A DNA stretch of 64,000 nt from Cladochytrium replicatum (taxonomy: Eukaryota; Chytridiomycota; Chytridiomycetes; Cladochytriales; Cladochytriaceae), in contig JAHLKD010000050.1 in the NCBI GenBank assembly GCA_025526935.1, positions 62,001-126,000 on the forward strand, written 5' to 3'. The notes under the pieces were generated by a model. It ran no database searches and was not told the DNA's origin. It was given only the letters and a program-made list of their open reading frames with translations. Within the stretch, counting starts at the first letter, position 1; each line of letters opens with the position of its first letter. The position numbers and the translations under genes are program-made. Below, piece by piece: positions 10,881 to 21,250 of this stretch.

Positions 10881-11948
10881 ATGCTCTATTCAAAGCTCCA
10901 TCCGCTTCCGATCTCGTCGGTACCCGACCCATTCCTCGAAGACTACCTCAAATACATCAACTCCCTTCCCTCCGATGGCGCGCAACCGCCTCCGAATCTC
11001 ACAACCCTGAAATCTGTGGTCACCAACCACGCCAAGCACATCCCCTACTCCAACCTCGGAGTACACTACCCTCGCACACAAGTCGCGGAGCGACTCGCAT
11101 CCGTCGACCCCGAAGATCCATCGACCAACACCAACCCTTCCATCCAACTTGACCTCCCAATTCTCCAAACCAAGCTATTGAAAAAAAGCCAGGGCGGATA
11201 TTGCCTCGAGAACAATCTCACTCTCGCCGCGGCGCTCAGCGCTCTCGGGTTCACTGTCCTCCTTCGAACGGGCCAAGTCATCCTCGGGTCCACAACCCAT
11301 GAACTAGCGCTCCAGCTCCCGCATTCGCATCTCTTCCTTATTGTCGGTGTGCCCCTAAGCGACCACGACGACGGTTCGGAAATCGGACCCTTCGAAACTC
11401 CGAGCTCTTCGGAAGCGCACGAATGTGCTAGCTGGTGGTTGTGCGATAATGGCAGTGGCAACTTGGGACCGTCAGAACCAATCGCATTCCGTCGTGGCGG
11501 AACGGGTCAGGGCCACTTTGGCAGGACCATCGTGATCGATTTAGTTGAATGGGCCAACACTGAGAGATGGGTTCTGTTCTACCGCCATGCGCCAAAGGAA
11601 ACCCCGCAGCCGTCGAAGGACACCGAGTCGCTTAACGCACGCGAACCTGATCCACGAGGCGGGAGATTTTACATGTGGGCGGAAGAGGAAATCGACTGGA
11701 ATAGCTTGGAGAGGATGAACCAGCTCGTGAGCATTCCGTCCAGGTGCCCACCCGGAGATCTGAACGAGCTGGTGTCGATGATCGACGAAGATGGCGGTGG
11801 GATCATGGTTATTGGAAAAGAGTCGAATGGATGGAAAGTCGTCACAAGGAATTCTGAGGGTGAGGAGGTCGAAAGCTACGCAGTTGACACGTTGGATGAA
11901 TATCGGGGAGAACTAAAGAAACGATTCGGGCTGGATTTGGAGGTTTAA
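10881..11948 (+). CDS. Arylamine N-acetyltransferase family, copy 2
   Basis: About 355 residues, uninterrupted. The start MLYSKLHPLPISS corresponds to the starts of copies 1 and 3. The triad context is intact: the substrate loop IPYSNLG, GGYCLENN with the catalytic Cys, HLFLIVG for the His, and WWLCDNGSGNLGPSEPIAF for the Asp region. It ends KKRFGLDLEV, nearly the same C-terminus as copy 3. It lies about 380 bases downstream of F-box copy B on the same strand; on the other side of eIF4A3 the same two gene families occur on the minus strand with NAT first. Acetyl-CoA-dependent detoxification of aromatic amines is the family role; the substrate is not deducible. Confidence 0.83.
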   Translation: MLYSKLHPLPISSVPDPFLEDYLKYINSLPSDGAQPPPNLTTLKSVVTNHAKHIPYSNLGVHYPRTQVAERLASVDPEDPSTNTNPSIQLDLPILQTKLLKKSQGGYCLENNLTLAAALSALGFTVLLRTGQVILGSTTHELALQLPHSHLFLIVGVPLSDHDDGSEIGPFETPSSSEAHECASWWLCDNGSGNLGPSEPIAFRRGGTGQGHFGRTIVIDLVEWANTERWVLFYRHAPKETPQPSKDTESLNAREPDPRGGRFYMWAEEEIDWNSLERMNQLVSIPSRCPPGDLNELVSMIDEDGGGIMVIGKESNGWKVVTRNSEGEEVESYAVDTLDEYRGELKKRFGLDLEV

Positions 11949-12770
11949 GTGAACATTGTGTTGGTAAAATTGAGAGTCTTTTGGCCGTCTCTTTTGAAGA
12001 AAGCCTGACACGGACGCAAACAGTTGTTACTCATCTTGAACCTACAGAATATGTCCTAAAATACCAAAAGACTATTTTCTGTGAGGATCCCACACGAACT
12101 CGTCCTTTTGTCAACCTCTTTCATTTTCTTTCCCAACTACACTTAGGCACACGCAAAAACTTCCGCAAATAGATTTCATTTCAATCTTGCAACAAAGAGC
12201 GGCTCTTTTGGTCCCCCAGCTAAGGATTCGTCAACGCTGTAATCCAGGATGCACCAACCAATCGCTGCTTTCAAGTTAAGATCCAAATGAATTATCAATC
12301 CCAGGAGAGATTAACGTATAAGCTCCACGTGCAGATTCAGTCGGTCTTTACTGAGCCGTTTGGAACCAGTGTGCCAGCTTCTGTGAAGCAACGATTAGAG
12401 AAGGCGAGTTTCAAATCGAGAGTTTGCTGGTTTTTTAAACTTTGGTCCTGCACCTTTTCACTTTGATGTGATTTATCAATAACAATGGATTAACATCCCT
12501 TGAAATTGGTTCGGCAATGGTTCATCCTGCTAAAACCAATTCAGTCGTTCCATCACAATGATATTACTTTGATACAAGTTTGTGTGTTCACTGCCAGCAC
12601 TCGCGATCGGCGAGACATGCCATGCCCTTCAATAATCACCTGCCCCGAGTCATCCCGAAAGGATTCTTCGTCGACAAGTTGATTTTGCAGTTCCAAGTTT
12701 GTATTGAAAACAAGTAAATACAAAGCATGTGTAATCTACTTTCCGCTTTCTTCTTGTACTTCTCCGCATT
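11949..12770. other. Intergenic, no gene seen
   Basis: About 820 bases. Only short random frames are open on either strand, and I see no RNA gene. The next recognisable sequence is the 3' end of the decayed GST fusion that starts near 12772. Confidence 0.5.
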
Positions 12771-12771
12771 C

Positions 12772-13741
12772 TCAAGGCAAACTTCCCTCCAAGCCGGAGT
12801 TCTCTTCAGGACGTCGGAAATGAATCACCTTTGTCATCTTCGTCCAGCAAGCGATCAAAACGACATGGGTATCCACCAACGAACAATCTCTGAGCAAAAA
12901 CTTCTTTCCTTCCAACGCCGCATCCAGAATCCTCATTGCTTTCACACTGCCCTCGGTATGGTTCTTCACCGTCCCCGCCGCGAGCGTCACAATCGACAAC
13001 ACGATCCACTTGAGCACTTCTCCCCTCTTCGGACCAAGCTGAAAAAAGCCCTTCCGAGACTCCAAAGGCTTCGCCCAAATAGATCGTGATCGCATCAGAC
13101 TCCAAAAGGGCGGTGCACTTTGTTTATGTCCGTTCGGCTTCAAGGTAAGATGGGCCATCGTGTTGGTTTCGGCTTTGGAATCGAGCTGTTTGAGCTCCAA
13201 CGGATTTGCCAAGGACTCAGAGAATCTCGAGAGATATTCCGGATGTGCATGGTGGATATGATAAAGTGCGAGATCAGGGACCGACGATTTGGACGAGAGG
13301 AGCCCAACGAAGTTTCCATCCGTATCTTTAACGGAAAAGTAGTTGCCGTCATCTCCTGCTGAAGAACTTCAGTGTCCAACTCGCTGCCTCTCGCAATCTA
13401 GAGCAATTTTGGAGATTCTGCACAATGATAAAGGGGCTCGTTCCGTGCAGATCCCTAGGGAATGCATTGTGTTGGAGAGAGAATCAATCCACTTAAGATT
13501 TTGGACCGTGTGCACAAACGTAGATCCTTTCGTCACTGTTGTTCTCCTTTCGAGTGCTAGTGCGCCGACGGTCTTTATTGTTTATCCACTCCACAAAAGG
13601 ATGTCACAATGGTGTCCTCAGAGGACCGGCCTTTGAGACGACCGAGATCAGATCGAAAGGAGCGCCGAGGAGTTTCCGAACTTCAAGAGCGATGTCTGCG
13701 GTGGATTCGCTGTAGTGGTAGAGGAGCAGGCCTGTTTTCAT
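12772..13741 (-). pseudogene. Decayed GST-AHSA1-VOC-GST gene, relic A
   Basis: Broken copy of the fusion gene at 37910-39932. From 13741 the minus strand reads ATG and a GST N-terminus (LLLYHYSESTADIALEVRKL, then a stretch matching FDLISVDSKAG of the intact gene), lost after about 45 residues. About 200 bases of unrecognisable sequence follow. From about 13370 the end of the VOC domain reappears (KDTDGNFVGL, compare KDPEGNVIGL). It leads in the right order into a second GST: LALYHIHHAHPEYL, then LKWIVLSIVTLAAGTVK, DAALEGKKFLLRDCSLVDTH and a C-terminal stop near 12772. The whole AHSA1 domain and most of the VOC domain are missing, and frames change at least twice. It cannot make the full protein. 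Confidence 0.75.
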
Positions 13742-13916
13742 TCTTGTTCTTCCAAGGTCACTCCAGGATAACAATTGCTGTCCGCTAAATTATATATACG
13801 GTGTGGCACCGGTTCAACGTTGATTGTAAATATAGATGATAAAGAATAAAAATATGTATTGTTGTAATCGTTGGGATCTGTGAGGTACCGACATAATTTT
13901 GAACAACCTGTGCACT

Positions 13917-14335
13917 TCAGTTCAGGACTGATGGAGCAAAGTCTCTTACTTGAAAGCGGGTTGCATTGATATTTAATGAAGACCCGTTGACTGGTTGCTC
14001 TGTGAAATTCTTACACTCGAGCGATAGGCCCACGACTGTCCAATCACAAATGGTGTTGTTCGGGTTGGAAGAAGAGCGGGTACGTCCGCCTATAGCTGAT
14101 GGGCGATTCACTTCAATATTGATTTTGTGAGATAATCAAGAAGCTACTCCCCCATACTGTAAAGAATCCGCCTTTACAAGGTCCCATCTTGGCTGAGCTT
14201 GCAACTGTTCAAGGCATGCACACACCTCCGCGAATACCTACACACTTCTGATTCCGTTGCCGTCGAGCTTGAAACCTGGCAGAAAGATGGCCGAATAGGC
14301 GAGGAACACGAGTATTTCTCCAAGAAGACTGAAAA
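13917..14335 (-). pseudogene. Broken copy of small Cys-rich GPI-type protein
   Basis: Degenerate paralogue of the gene at 15092-15639. The 3' part reads NRPSAIGGRTRSSSNPNN, then ICDWTVVGLSLEC and NFTEQPVNGSSLN, matching the second exon of the intact gene closely. Near 14335-14210 the first-exon signal region is recognisable only in pieces (SSTATESE), with a stop codon and loss of several Cys. The C-terminal hydrophobic GPI signal is gone; the frame stops just after NFAPSVLN-like sequence. Lies about 750 bases downstream of the intact copy in the direction of transcription, so tandem duplication is the simplest origin. Confidence 0.65.
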
Positions 14336-15091
14336 GCCTTTGAAAGACAAATTATCTGTGCATGGCCACCCCCCTCTAATGCCTCAACCTCAAGTTACAA
14401 ACTGGCATGGCCACCACTCCCAGTCCTTTTATTCAATATAAAGGCCTTGTATGAAGAATGAGTTGCCTTTACTATCATTTCATTTCATGGTTTTATGGTT
14501 TTTGATATTGCGAGAAATTTTCCTGATTCCGGTGCCAGATCAGAAAGATAAATCAAAGCGCATCAACACCGTATTTCGAATACGTCTCTGAGTTTTCGTT
14601 GATCTGGTAATCAGCTTTTGATTGGTCAAATGGATTTCCTGATTTCTTGATCAACCACCCTCGTGGTCTCGAGGAATACTTGGAACGATTCGGGATACGA
14701 TGCTTGAGCATACCGAACACGAGGCATTTCCAGGACATCACGCTCATCGAGGGTGCGTTTGCATGTATGTAATTGTATTATTTGCATGGGGAAAGCTTCC
14801 GTTTGCGTTTTCAGTGTGGGCGAAGTTGAAGCCAGACCTAGACCGAGAGCCTGAGACCGGACACAATGGAGGAGTACGAGGGCAAGGAAGGGAACTTAGT
14901 CAACATGAAAATATACGAATGTGAGCTGATTGGGAAACTGATCGGCAAAGCGGTTCCTCACGTTTTCAATTAGACTTGAAGAGACAGGGATTGTGATTGT
15001 TGATTCACTGCATTAAATTAAACAAGGGAGAGATATCGTCCACGTATTTCTTCATATTGGAAAATTTAAAACAGCTGCTGCTTTCAGAAGT
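14336..15091. other. Intergenic with faint coding-like pieces
   Basis: Two plus-strand pieces look more protein-like than chance: near 14640-14765 (NHPRGLEEYLERFGIRCLSI and following) and near 14865-14970 (MEEYEGKEGNLVNMKIYECE and following). Neither belongs to a family I recognise, and no splice model joins them convincingly. They may be gene relics. Confidence 0.3.
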
Positions 15092-15639
15092 TTACAGAAC
15101 GAGCCCTCCGACTGTCGTCATAACGACCAGCAGCAATGCAACTGTGACAGAGTTTGAGAAGAACAAAGACAACGACCCAGCTTTCCTCGCAGACGCAGAT
15201 TTCGAAGGGGTCGAGGTCGCGGTTCCAGCAGGAGAGGCCAAAATGGGGAACGTGGATCCGTTGACTGGCGTCTCGGTAAAGTTCTTGAAGCACTCGAGCG
15301 ATGAACCAGTGATGGTCCAGCCGCAGATAAGGTTGTTAGGGTTGGCAGCCGAGCCGGTGCGTCCGCAAATCGCAGATGGCCGATTCACCTTAGCATTCGA
15401 TGAAATTTAAGTTAAAACTTCAAAATCCACGGAAAGCTGTGACTTACGCAGACTGCGTAGGGTTCCGTGCATGGGCCCGTCTTTGACAAGCTTGACGAGG
15501 GTTCACCGCATGCACAGGGGTTCTGGAACACCTTACAACCACCCGATTCAGTTGCCGTGTTGTTGGATGACTGGGCAACCGCGCTGCCAAGAGTGGCCAA
15601 AAAGACAAAGACCAGTAACAGATTCTTTTGGAAGACCAT
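15092..15639 (-). CDS. Small secreted Cys-rich protein with GPI-type tail
   Basis: About 162 residues from two exons (15639-15448 and 15388-15092). The ATG start gives a clear signal peptide (KNLLLVFVFLATLGSAVAQ). The mature part has repeated Cys in patterns such as CKVFQNPCACGEP, CTEPYAVC and CGRT...ICGW, with N-glycosylation sites (NNT, NFT). It ends in a Ser/Ala/Thr linker and a hydrophobic C-terminus (VTVALLLVVMTTVGGLVL), typical of GPI-anchored surface proteins. I do not recognise a named family. Fungal proteins of this build usually sit on the plasma membrane or wall. A broken copy lies at 13917-14335. Confidence 0.72.
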
Positions 15640-16067
15640 AGCAGACTTGCAAAGTTGTTTTCGGAAGAATGTTCGGGTGAAATACTGGATCCTTTCGACA
15701 ACCTGGCCACCCCCTTTTGTCCTTTATTGTGGTTTCAATTTACGAGCCAGCTCGCCCCCTGGCCCCCGACCCCGGTCCAGCTCAGCACATATTACATATT
15801 CATCATTTGAGTTCAAGTTCGCCAACTTGGGGAGGATTTCCGAATCCCCGTGCCTTAAATCAAACTCTAATGAAAAGCAACGTCATGATCTCTTGATCGA
15901 TATCTACGCGACTTTCGGGAACGGCCAGAGTTTGATTTATTTAATTCCTTTGCTAAATTTTTCGGGTCCACAATAACAAAATAGCATGGCCCGGGTACGA
16001 TCAGGAAAGGCACTGAAACTTTTTTGCCCTATAAGTACGTGCTCATGCTTTCAGATCTCTTTGCAAC
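15640..16067. other. Divergent promoter region
   Basis: About 430 bases between the start of the GPI-type protein gene (minus) and the serine protease gene (plus). It probably holds both promoters. A TATA-like ATATTACATATT lies near 15788; I see no other distinct element. Confidence 0.4.
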
Positions 16068-17439
16068 ATGCTCCAAAAGATAGTCCTCTGTGCTCTGTTT
16101 GCGACCCTAGCAGTGGGTGTCGAAGCACTCGTGACCAAGATCCATGGTCGGGATGTCACGATACCCCCTGAGATGATCGCGCAAGTTCCCCTGGTTCGGG
16201 CCGCGGAAGCCATTCAAGCTGCACTTCCTCCCTTCGCCAGCAACGGATCTGTTCTGAGCTCTGGGTTTGCAGGCTTCATTATGACGTCGAACTCCGTGGA
16301 GCTCTGGTGGAAAGGCGGCCGCCCTGATCCTGCTGTCTCTGCGGTCATCGATTCAATCAAGGATGTGAAGATCGAAGTTCGCGACGCAAAGTTCTCACTG
16401 GCCGAACTAACAAGGGCGTCGGCACCGCTGAAAGCGTTCATCAAAGAAGCGAATGCTTTCCACGCCGTTTCTATCCCATCTGACGGCTCGTCGATCGTCG
16501 TTCATGGAGACAGCAGCCGAGCCCCTTCAGCAGGCCGCGGAATGGACCCCGAATCCACTCTGTCGTCTGTTCTTCCCGACAAGCTGAAGCAAGTTTCTGG
16601 ATTGGACGTTCCGATCGTTGTCAAGGCAGAGAAGGCGCCAACTGCAGCCCAGCGATACAATGACGGGGCACCTATCGAGGGTGGAATCGCAATATGCCGA
16701 GGCGGATGGAGGTATTTTTTAAAGCAAAACAAGTTTCGACATTGGAATTTAGCAACTAACGATGTGGGTTTCAAGGTGCACTGCTGGTTTCATCGTGCGA
16801 AACGGCGGAACATTCTACATTCTCACGGCGTATCACTGCGGACAAGGCACTTGGTTCACCTGCTCCGACCGTAACAACAATCTTGGCATCCAAATCGGAC
16901 CCTCTGCTTCGTGGTTGCTCCAGCAAGACTCTATGCTCATTAGAGCCAGCATCAGCGTGAACGGAGCCGTTTGGGATGGTCCTGCGAGCGGTGGAGAGTT
17001 CCTTCGAGGAGTGCAAGCCTTCCATACGGTTCTCGCTCAGGGAATGCAGTACTGCCAGAGTGGAACAACTTCTGGTGAATATCACGTCATACCTACAAAA
17101 ACATGTTCACCGCTGATCCACATCTTTTCCACTGTAGGAACCATTTGCGGAATTGTGGTTGATCGCGCAAACGTAGCGGTTTGCTACAAGGAAGGCGCGG
17201 TCCCTAGTTTCTGCATGGAAAACATGGCCTCAGGGCAGAGACCGGATCGTGCAACCGTAATTTGCGGTGGGGACAGCGGTGGCCCGCTTTTCTCGTTGGA
17301 CGGAAATGGGAAGATTTACGGGCTTGGGCTCAACTCTGGAATGCCGTCGAACGGAGACAATCCATGCAACAACTACATGTACTTCAGCCCCGTTAAGGAT
17401 GTTGGTAGTATCTACGGTGTGACACCGGTTCAAGGTTGA
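16068..17439 (+). CDS. Secreted S1-family serine protease, streptogrisin/alpha-lytic-like, with prodomain
   Basis: About 435 residues from two exons (16068-16711 and 16776-17439). A signal peptide (VLCALFATLAVGVEA) is followed by a prodomain of about 190 residues with a segment like the pro-region of bacterial alpha-lytic and streptogrisin proteases. The catalytic domain begins near residue 205 (IEGGIAICRGGWRCTAGFIV). Triad residues visible are His in FYILTAYHCG, Asp in LLQQDSMLI, and Ser in CGGDSGGPLF. Several Cys pairs fit disulfides. This layout is the rule in actinobacterial secreted proteases and patchy in fungi, so lateral transfer is possible; the intron shows long residence or regain. 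Role is inferred as extracellular protein digestion. Confidence 0.88.
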
Positions 17440-18499
17440 TTGATAAATAGATCACAAAGACCACTAGATATACGCTATATTTCCCGCTATTAATCACTTT
17501 GTCTACGATCTATGGGACATCTATGGCGAACTGAAATTCGAACAGCACTATCCGCCGGACGTTTAACTTAGATGATTTTCGGAGTAAGCGTCCCTCACGA
17601 TCCGCTTGACGTGTCCTTAGGCCCCGTTTCGGACTCAACCAAGGAAAACAAACCACGCTCAACTCCATACATTGTTGCCATCACGATGGAAATGCAATTG
17701 TGAAGATCTAAAAGAACCCGTGGAGGTAAGGTTGGCGGGCGTATCGGCGTCTTAGATTGAGACTACTCTCTTGAGCTACGTAATAATGGAATAGAAGCTT
17801 TCAAACTTCTGAGAACGACGAATCGCTCTCGCCCCCTGAAACTCCCCCCTATCCTTACCGCTAGGCGACAGGTGACTCGTCTCCCGTACCAAGATAAGAC
17901 CAAAAAAAAGAAGCAATTACACTATAAAATGAAATAATAAAGAACTCAAGGAGAGGAAGAAATAAAAGGGAAAAAAGAAAGGACGGAAATAAGCTCTGAG
18001 AATTGAAATTGTTCCTTCTGGCATCCCCGCAAATCGAATTTTGGGTGGTTGGTGAGGAATCGTTGGGAGCCGAAAAAAAGGGTACAAAGGGGATTTCAAC
18101 GCGGAGAGTGTTGTCGCCGTCGAGAAAATGAAGAAAATACCACCCTTCCTCTCCATGTCTCCTGTATGCAATGAAATTATTAGTTGTACTGGAAAGAGAA
18201 GGGAAGAACAAGAACATACCTGATGGGACTCTATGTTCACCCATAGTCAGTAGGCTCCTCAACAGATGACATATTTAGTGGATTGGCTTCAAGTTTGTGG
18301 AGACCTTTTTGAGTGTATGTTGTTGTTGTTGTTGTTGTTGTTGTTTGTGAAAGTGGAAGAACAGGCTGTCGGCCAGAAAGGGGAATGGCCAAAGCCCCCA
18401 CAAAACTGGCTTGGCGATTAGCCATTGCGCAAAGACCATCCATTAAGCTCATGCGCACATGGATAGTACACCAAGGCGCGACAAACTGAGTAATTTGGT
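17440..18499. other. Intergenic, no gene recognised
   Basis: About 1 kb after the protease gene. Minus-strand frames around 17861-18262 are open but low in complexity (Phe/Leu/Ser-rich from an A/G-rich plus strand) and unlike any family I know. A TGT microsatellite lies near 18318. Confidence 0.45.
18318..18345. repeat. TGT trinucleotide microsatellite
   Basis: About nine perfect TGT units in noncoding sequence downstream of the serine protease. Confidence 0.9.
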
Positions 18500-18990
18500 A
18501 TCACCGGCACCCGCTTCCAACCCATGGACTGCTTGAATCTTCTCGTCGTTTTTGTGGACAGAGTCAGGGATACTGATTGTATTCAAAATCTGACTGAAGA
18601 TCATAACGGCGCGTCTCCCAGAATATTCAAAGCGTTGTGGAGAGCAGTCGCATTCTCGTCCGAAGATGTCCCGATCTGGGTCCATATCTTCTTCATGAGA
18701 TTGATGATACCCCAAACAATCCACGTAAACGCTTCTCCACGCAAAGGGCCGAGGGGAGGAAATAAGCCGAGTTTTTCGCCAGTTCTCACTGAGGTAGATT
18801 GTAATTGCAGCCGACTCGTAGGTCACGAGAGGGACCAAACCATTTGGATTGAGTGCGATGTATGAATGTGCCTTTAAGTCACCGGCAGTCGAATCGATGG
18901 AGATCGGTTCGAAAGGGAGCACGGAGCACAGACAACGAGATGTCAGCGGTTGAGTTCTTGTTGTCGTAGAGCACCAGGTCGCTTGTCATT
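18500..18990 (-). pseudogene. Decayed GST domain of the fusion family, relic B
   Basis: Starts at an ATG near 18990 with VLYDNKNSTADISLSVL, the same N-terminus as the intact fusion protein, then ISIDSTAGDLK, LNPNGLVPLV and ESAAITIYLSE. After that the frame breaks. The continuing homology (KLGLFPPLGPLRGEAF, WIVWGIINLMKKIWTQIGTS) is in another frame and ends at a stop after ALNILGD. The sequence therefore holds the first GST only, with at least one frameshift and a small deletion. Confidence 0.72.
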
Positions 18991-19157
18991 GTGAGGTGAT
19001 CCATTTGAAGGTATCATCCTCATTGTATAGTACTTCATTGATCGACAAAGTGATACTTCTCTGGGCAGTCTGAAGAATCTGGCCAGCTGCGAAGCGTATA
19101 AGCAAATCAAACATCTTATCACACATGCCCAAATCCATGCGAATAATAACATCACTT

Positions 19158-19845
19158 TTAATTCTTCTTTGTTTTGTACAATTTTGCTTTCTCTTGGCAA
19201 ACTTCCATCCAGGACGAAATCCTCTCCACCGTCGCAAAGTCAATCATCCTCGTCATCTGGACCCAGTGCACGATCGACAGTACGTGAACATCCACCAACG
19301 AATGCTCCCCTTGCAGAAACTCTTTCCCTTCAAGTTCCCCATCCAACACCCTCATAGCCTTCGCAGCATGCTAAACGTTCTCATTTGACTTTGTCACTTC
19401 AGCTTCCATAGTTCTCACTGCGAGGGTCTCAGTAGACCACATGATCCACTTGAGCGCTGCAGCCCGCCGCGGGCCCAGTGGTGGGAAAAGTCCACGCTTG
19501 ACTCCAACCATCTCGCCCAAGTAGATAGTGATAGCCGCAGACTCGAAGATTGGCGTGCCGTTGTGAACCAGCAAAGGACCTGGCCATTGGGTTCAATGCG
19601 CGGAATTCAGGAGAGCAGGTATCGCCTTTAGAATCCAGATTTTTGAGGTCGAAAGGGATCCAAAGGACTTGGAGAACCTCGAGACATATACCAGATGTGG
19701 TGTGAGGAACGTGGTTGAATTTGAGATCAGGGACGCTCGATTTTGCAGAGAACAGCCCCATTTCCTTCCGAGTCTTTTATCACGCAGTGGTGTATGTCAC
19801 ATGCTGGGAGGAATTCGGTGACAGCTTCGCCGTCTTTTGATTTGA
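19158..19845 (-). pseudogene. Decayed VOC end plus second GST, relic C
   Basis: From about 19840 the minus strand matches the end of the VOC domain of the intact gene (DGEAVTEFLPACD, then IKDSEGN against IKDPEGN). It passes straight into the second GST: EVLQVLWIPFDLKNLDSKGD, then in a shifted frame ESAAITIYLGEMVGVKRGLF and LKWIMWSTETLAV, and in a third frame RVLDGELEGKEFLQGEHSLV and WMEVCQEK. Multiple frameshifts make it non-functional. The order VOC-GST proves that the duplicated unit was already a fusion. Confidence 0.75.
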
Positions 19846-20720
19846 GTGTTGTGCTACAGTACAGCTAAAAACGCCCTACTGCTGCTAGGACAAGAAAAAC
19901 TTAGCCTCTTCCCATCAGCGGGACCCTTGCGAGGTGAGGTGAAGTGTTCAAGTGGATCATGTGGGGCGTTTCAAACTTGGGTTGCCAAGATCTGGGACCA
20001 AGTTATATCTCCCACGGAAGAGAACACAGCGGCTCTCAATGAAGCTTTGAAGATAATGGAGGACGAGTTGGCGAGCAAATAATATCTTGTTGGCTCATAT
20101 TCGATTGTTGATACACTCATGGCGTTTGTGGATTTCATTGATGCATTCGACACGGTTGTGTTCAATGCTCCACGCTCAAATGTATTCTCTTCTGAAATAT
20201 TTCGCCAATTTGTTCACCATGCACTAAGATGAACTCTCTGCTTAACATGGTTGCAAGTTTCTGCAACCATCCCCACCAACACGGCATGGAGTTTGCGACC
20301 CACGGCGGCTACTACACCTTCAAGGTCAGCACTTGCGTTATGGACAAGATGATTGTAGCGCATTATCGCGAAGCGATTTGGGAGTGGATAGCTTTGCAAC
20401 TGTGATGTTTTCACTCAGCAACAAAGAGGGTTCCATTACAATAATAAATTCTTCTATTCACAGTGTGCCAGGCGGAGACAACGAGAAGAAGCGGCAAGTC
20501 CAGGGATGGCGAGAGAATTTCTTTGAGACAATGAAGGCGTACCTGAAGAGGGATGCTCCTCGTACGTTTTGTGGTTTTGATATTCAGGTTCAAGACTTTC
20601 AGCGAGCAGAAAATTTCTACAAGGATGTGTTCAATTGGAGATTCATGGACATGCCTGGAAGTGACGACCATGACGGAAGTATTTTTCTTGCTGGACAAGG
20701 TGGAAATGGTATTTAAACTT
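19846..20720 (+). pseudogene. Decayed GST-AHSA1-VOC, relic D
   Basis: Opposite strand to relics B, C and E. It begins inside the first GST (LSLFPSAGPLRGEVK, WDQVISPTEENTAALNEALK), has an internal deletion of some 50 codons after SYSIVDT, and rejoins at FIDAFDTVVFNAP. The AHSA1 domain follows: MEFATHGGYYTFKVSTCVMD, MIVAHYREAIWEW, then frameshifts and stops, VPGGDNEKKRQVQGW. The start of the VOC domain (FCGFDIQVQDFQRAENFYKD) is then visible up to about 20650. The second GST is absent. This relic confirms that the AHSA1 and VOC modules belong to the family and were not acquired only by the 37.9-kb copy. Confidence 0.75.
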
Positions 20721-20834
20721 GACCGAATCGAATGGACTTTCCTTTATGACACATTTTTTATCACTAGATATTGGACGGCGCGTGTCAAAGGATGTGAATG
20801 GCATACGTCCATTCGTCATTGTGCACGATGTCGA

Positions 20835-21090
20835 AGAATCGTGTTAAAAACCAAGGGCCAAAGAATTCACCCTGGTAGGTTGTGATCGCAGCAGTTTCGA
20901 AAACTGGAAAGCCATTGTGGATGAGCAAGGAAAGTGGGCCATTTGGATTGAGGTTGAGGAAAGCAGGAGTCTTGAAGTCGCACGCCTGTGTGTTCACGGG
21001 GATGGCATCGAACGGAATGCCCAGAACTTTAAGCACCGTGAGCGAGATGCCAGTCGTTGCACCAATGTGGTGGTACAAACAATATTCACA
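20835..21090 (-). pseudogene. Decayed GST N-terminal domain, relic E
   Basis: The minus strand reads GISLTVLKVLGIPFDAIPVN, then CDFKTPAFLNLNPNGPLSLL and ETAAITTYQGEF, a clear GST thioredoxin-fold domain close to those of the fusion gene. No ATG or upstream exon is recognisable, and homology stops after about 80 codons. It abuts the 80-base tandem repeat on its 5' side. Confidence 0.68.
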
Positions 21091-21250
21091 ACAAGCAAAC
21101 TCACCAAATCTGGCATACACATCAGATCAGCATATGTGAGATGGATTTGCATGTATTCACACCCCTCACAACAAGCAAACTCACCAGATTTGTCATACAC
21201 ATCAGATCAGCATATGTGTGAGATTGGTTTGCAAGTATTCACATTTCACA
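21091..21250. repeat. 80-base direct tandem repeat, two units
   Basis: Two units of about 80 bases, beginning ACAAGCAAACTCACC at 21091 and 21171, with a few substitutions and the start of a third unit after 21250. Lies between a GST relic and a dioxygenase relic. Confidence 0.8.

Noticed and set aside
17861-18262. 133-codon minus-strand frame as a gene
   Set aside because: Low-complexity Phe/Ser/Leu sequence from a purine-rich strand; no motif, paralogue or splice support.
18449-21120. Several separate small GST genes
   Set aside because: Each has frameshifts, missing domains or no start; together they are relics of the fusion family.
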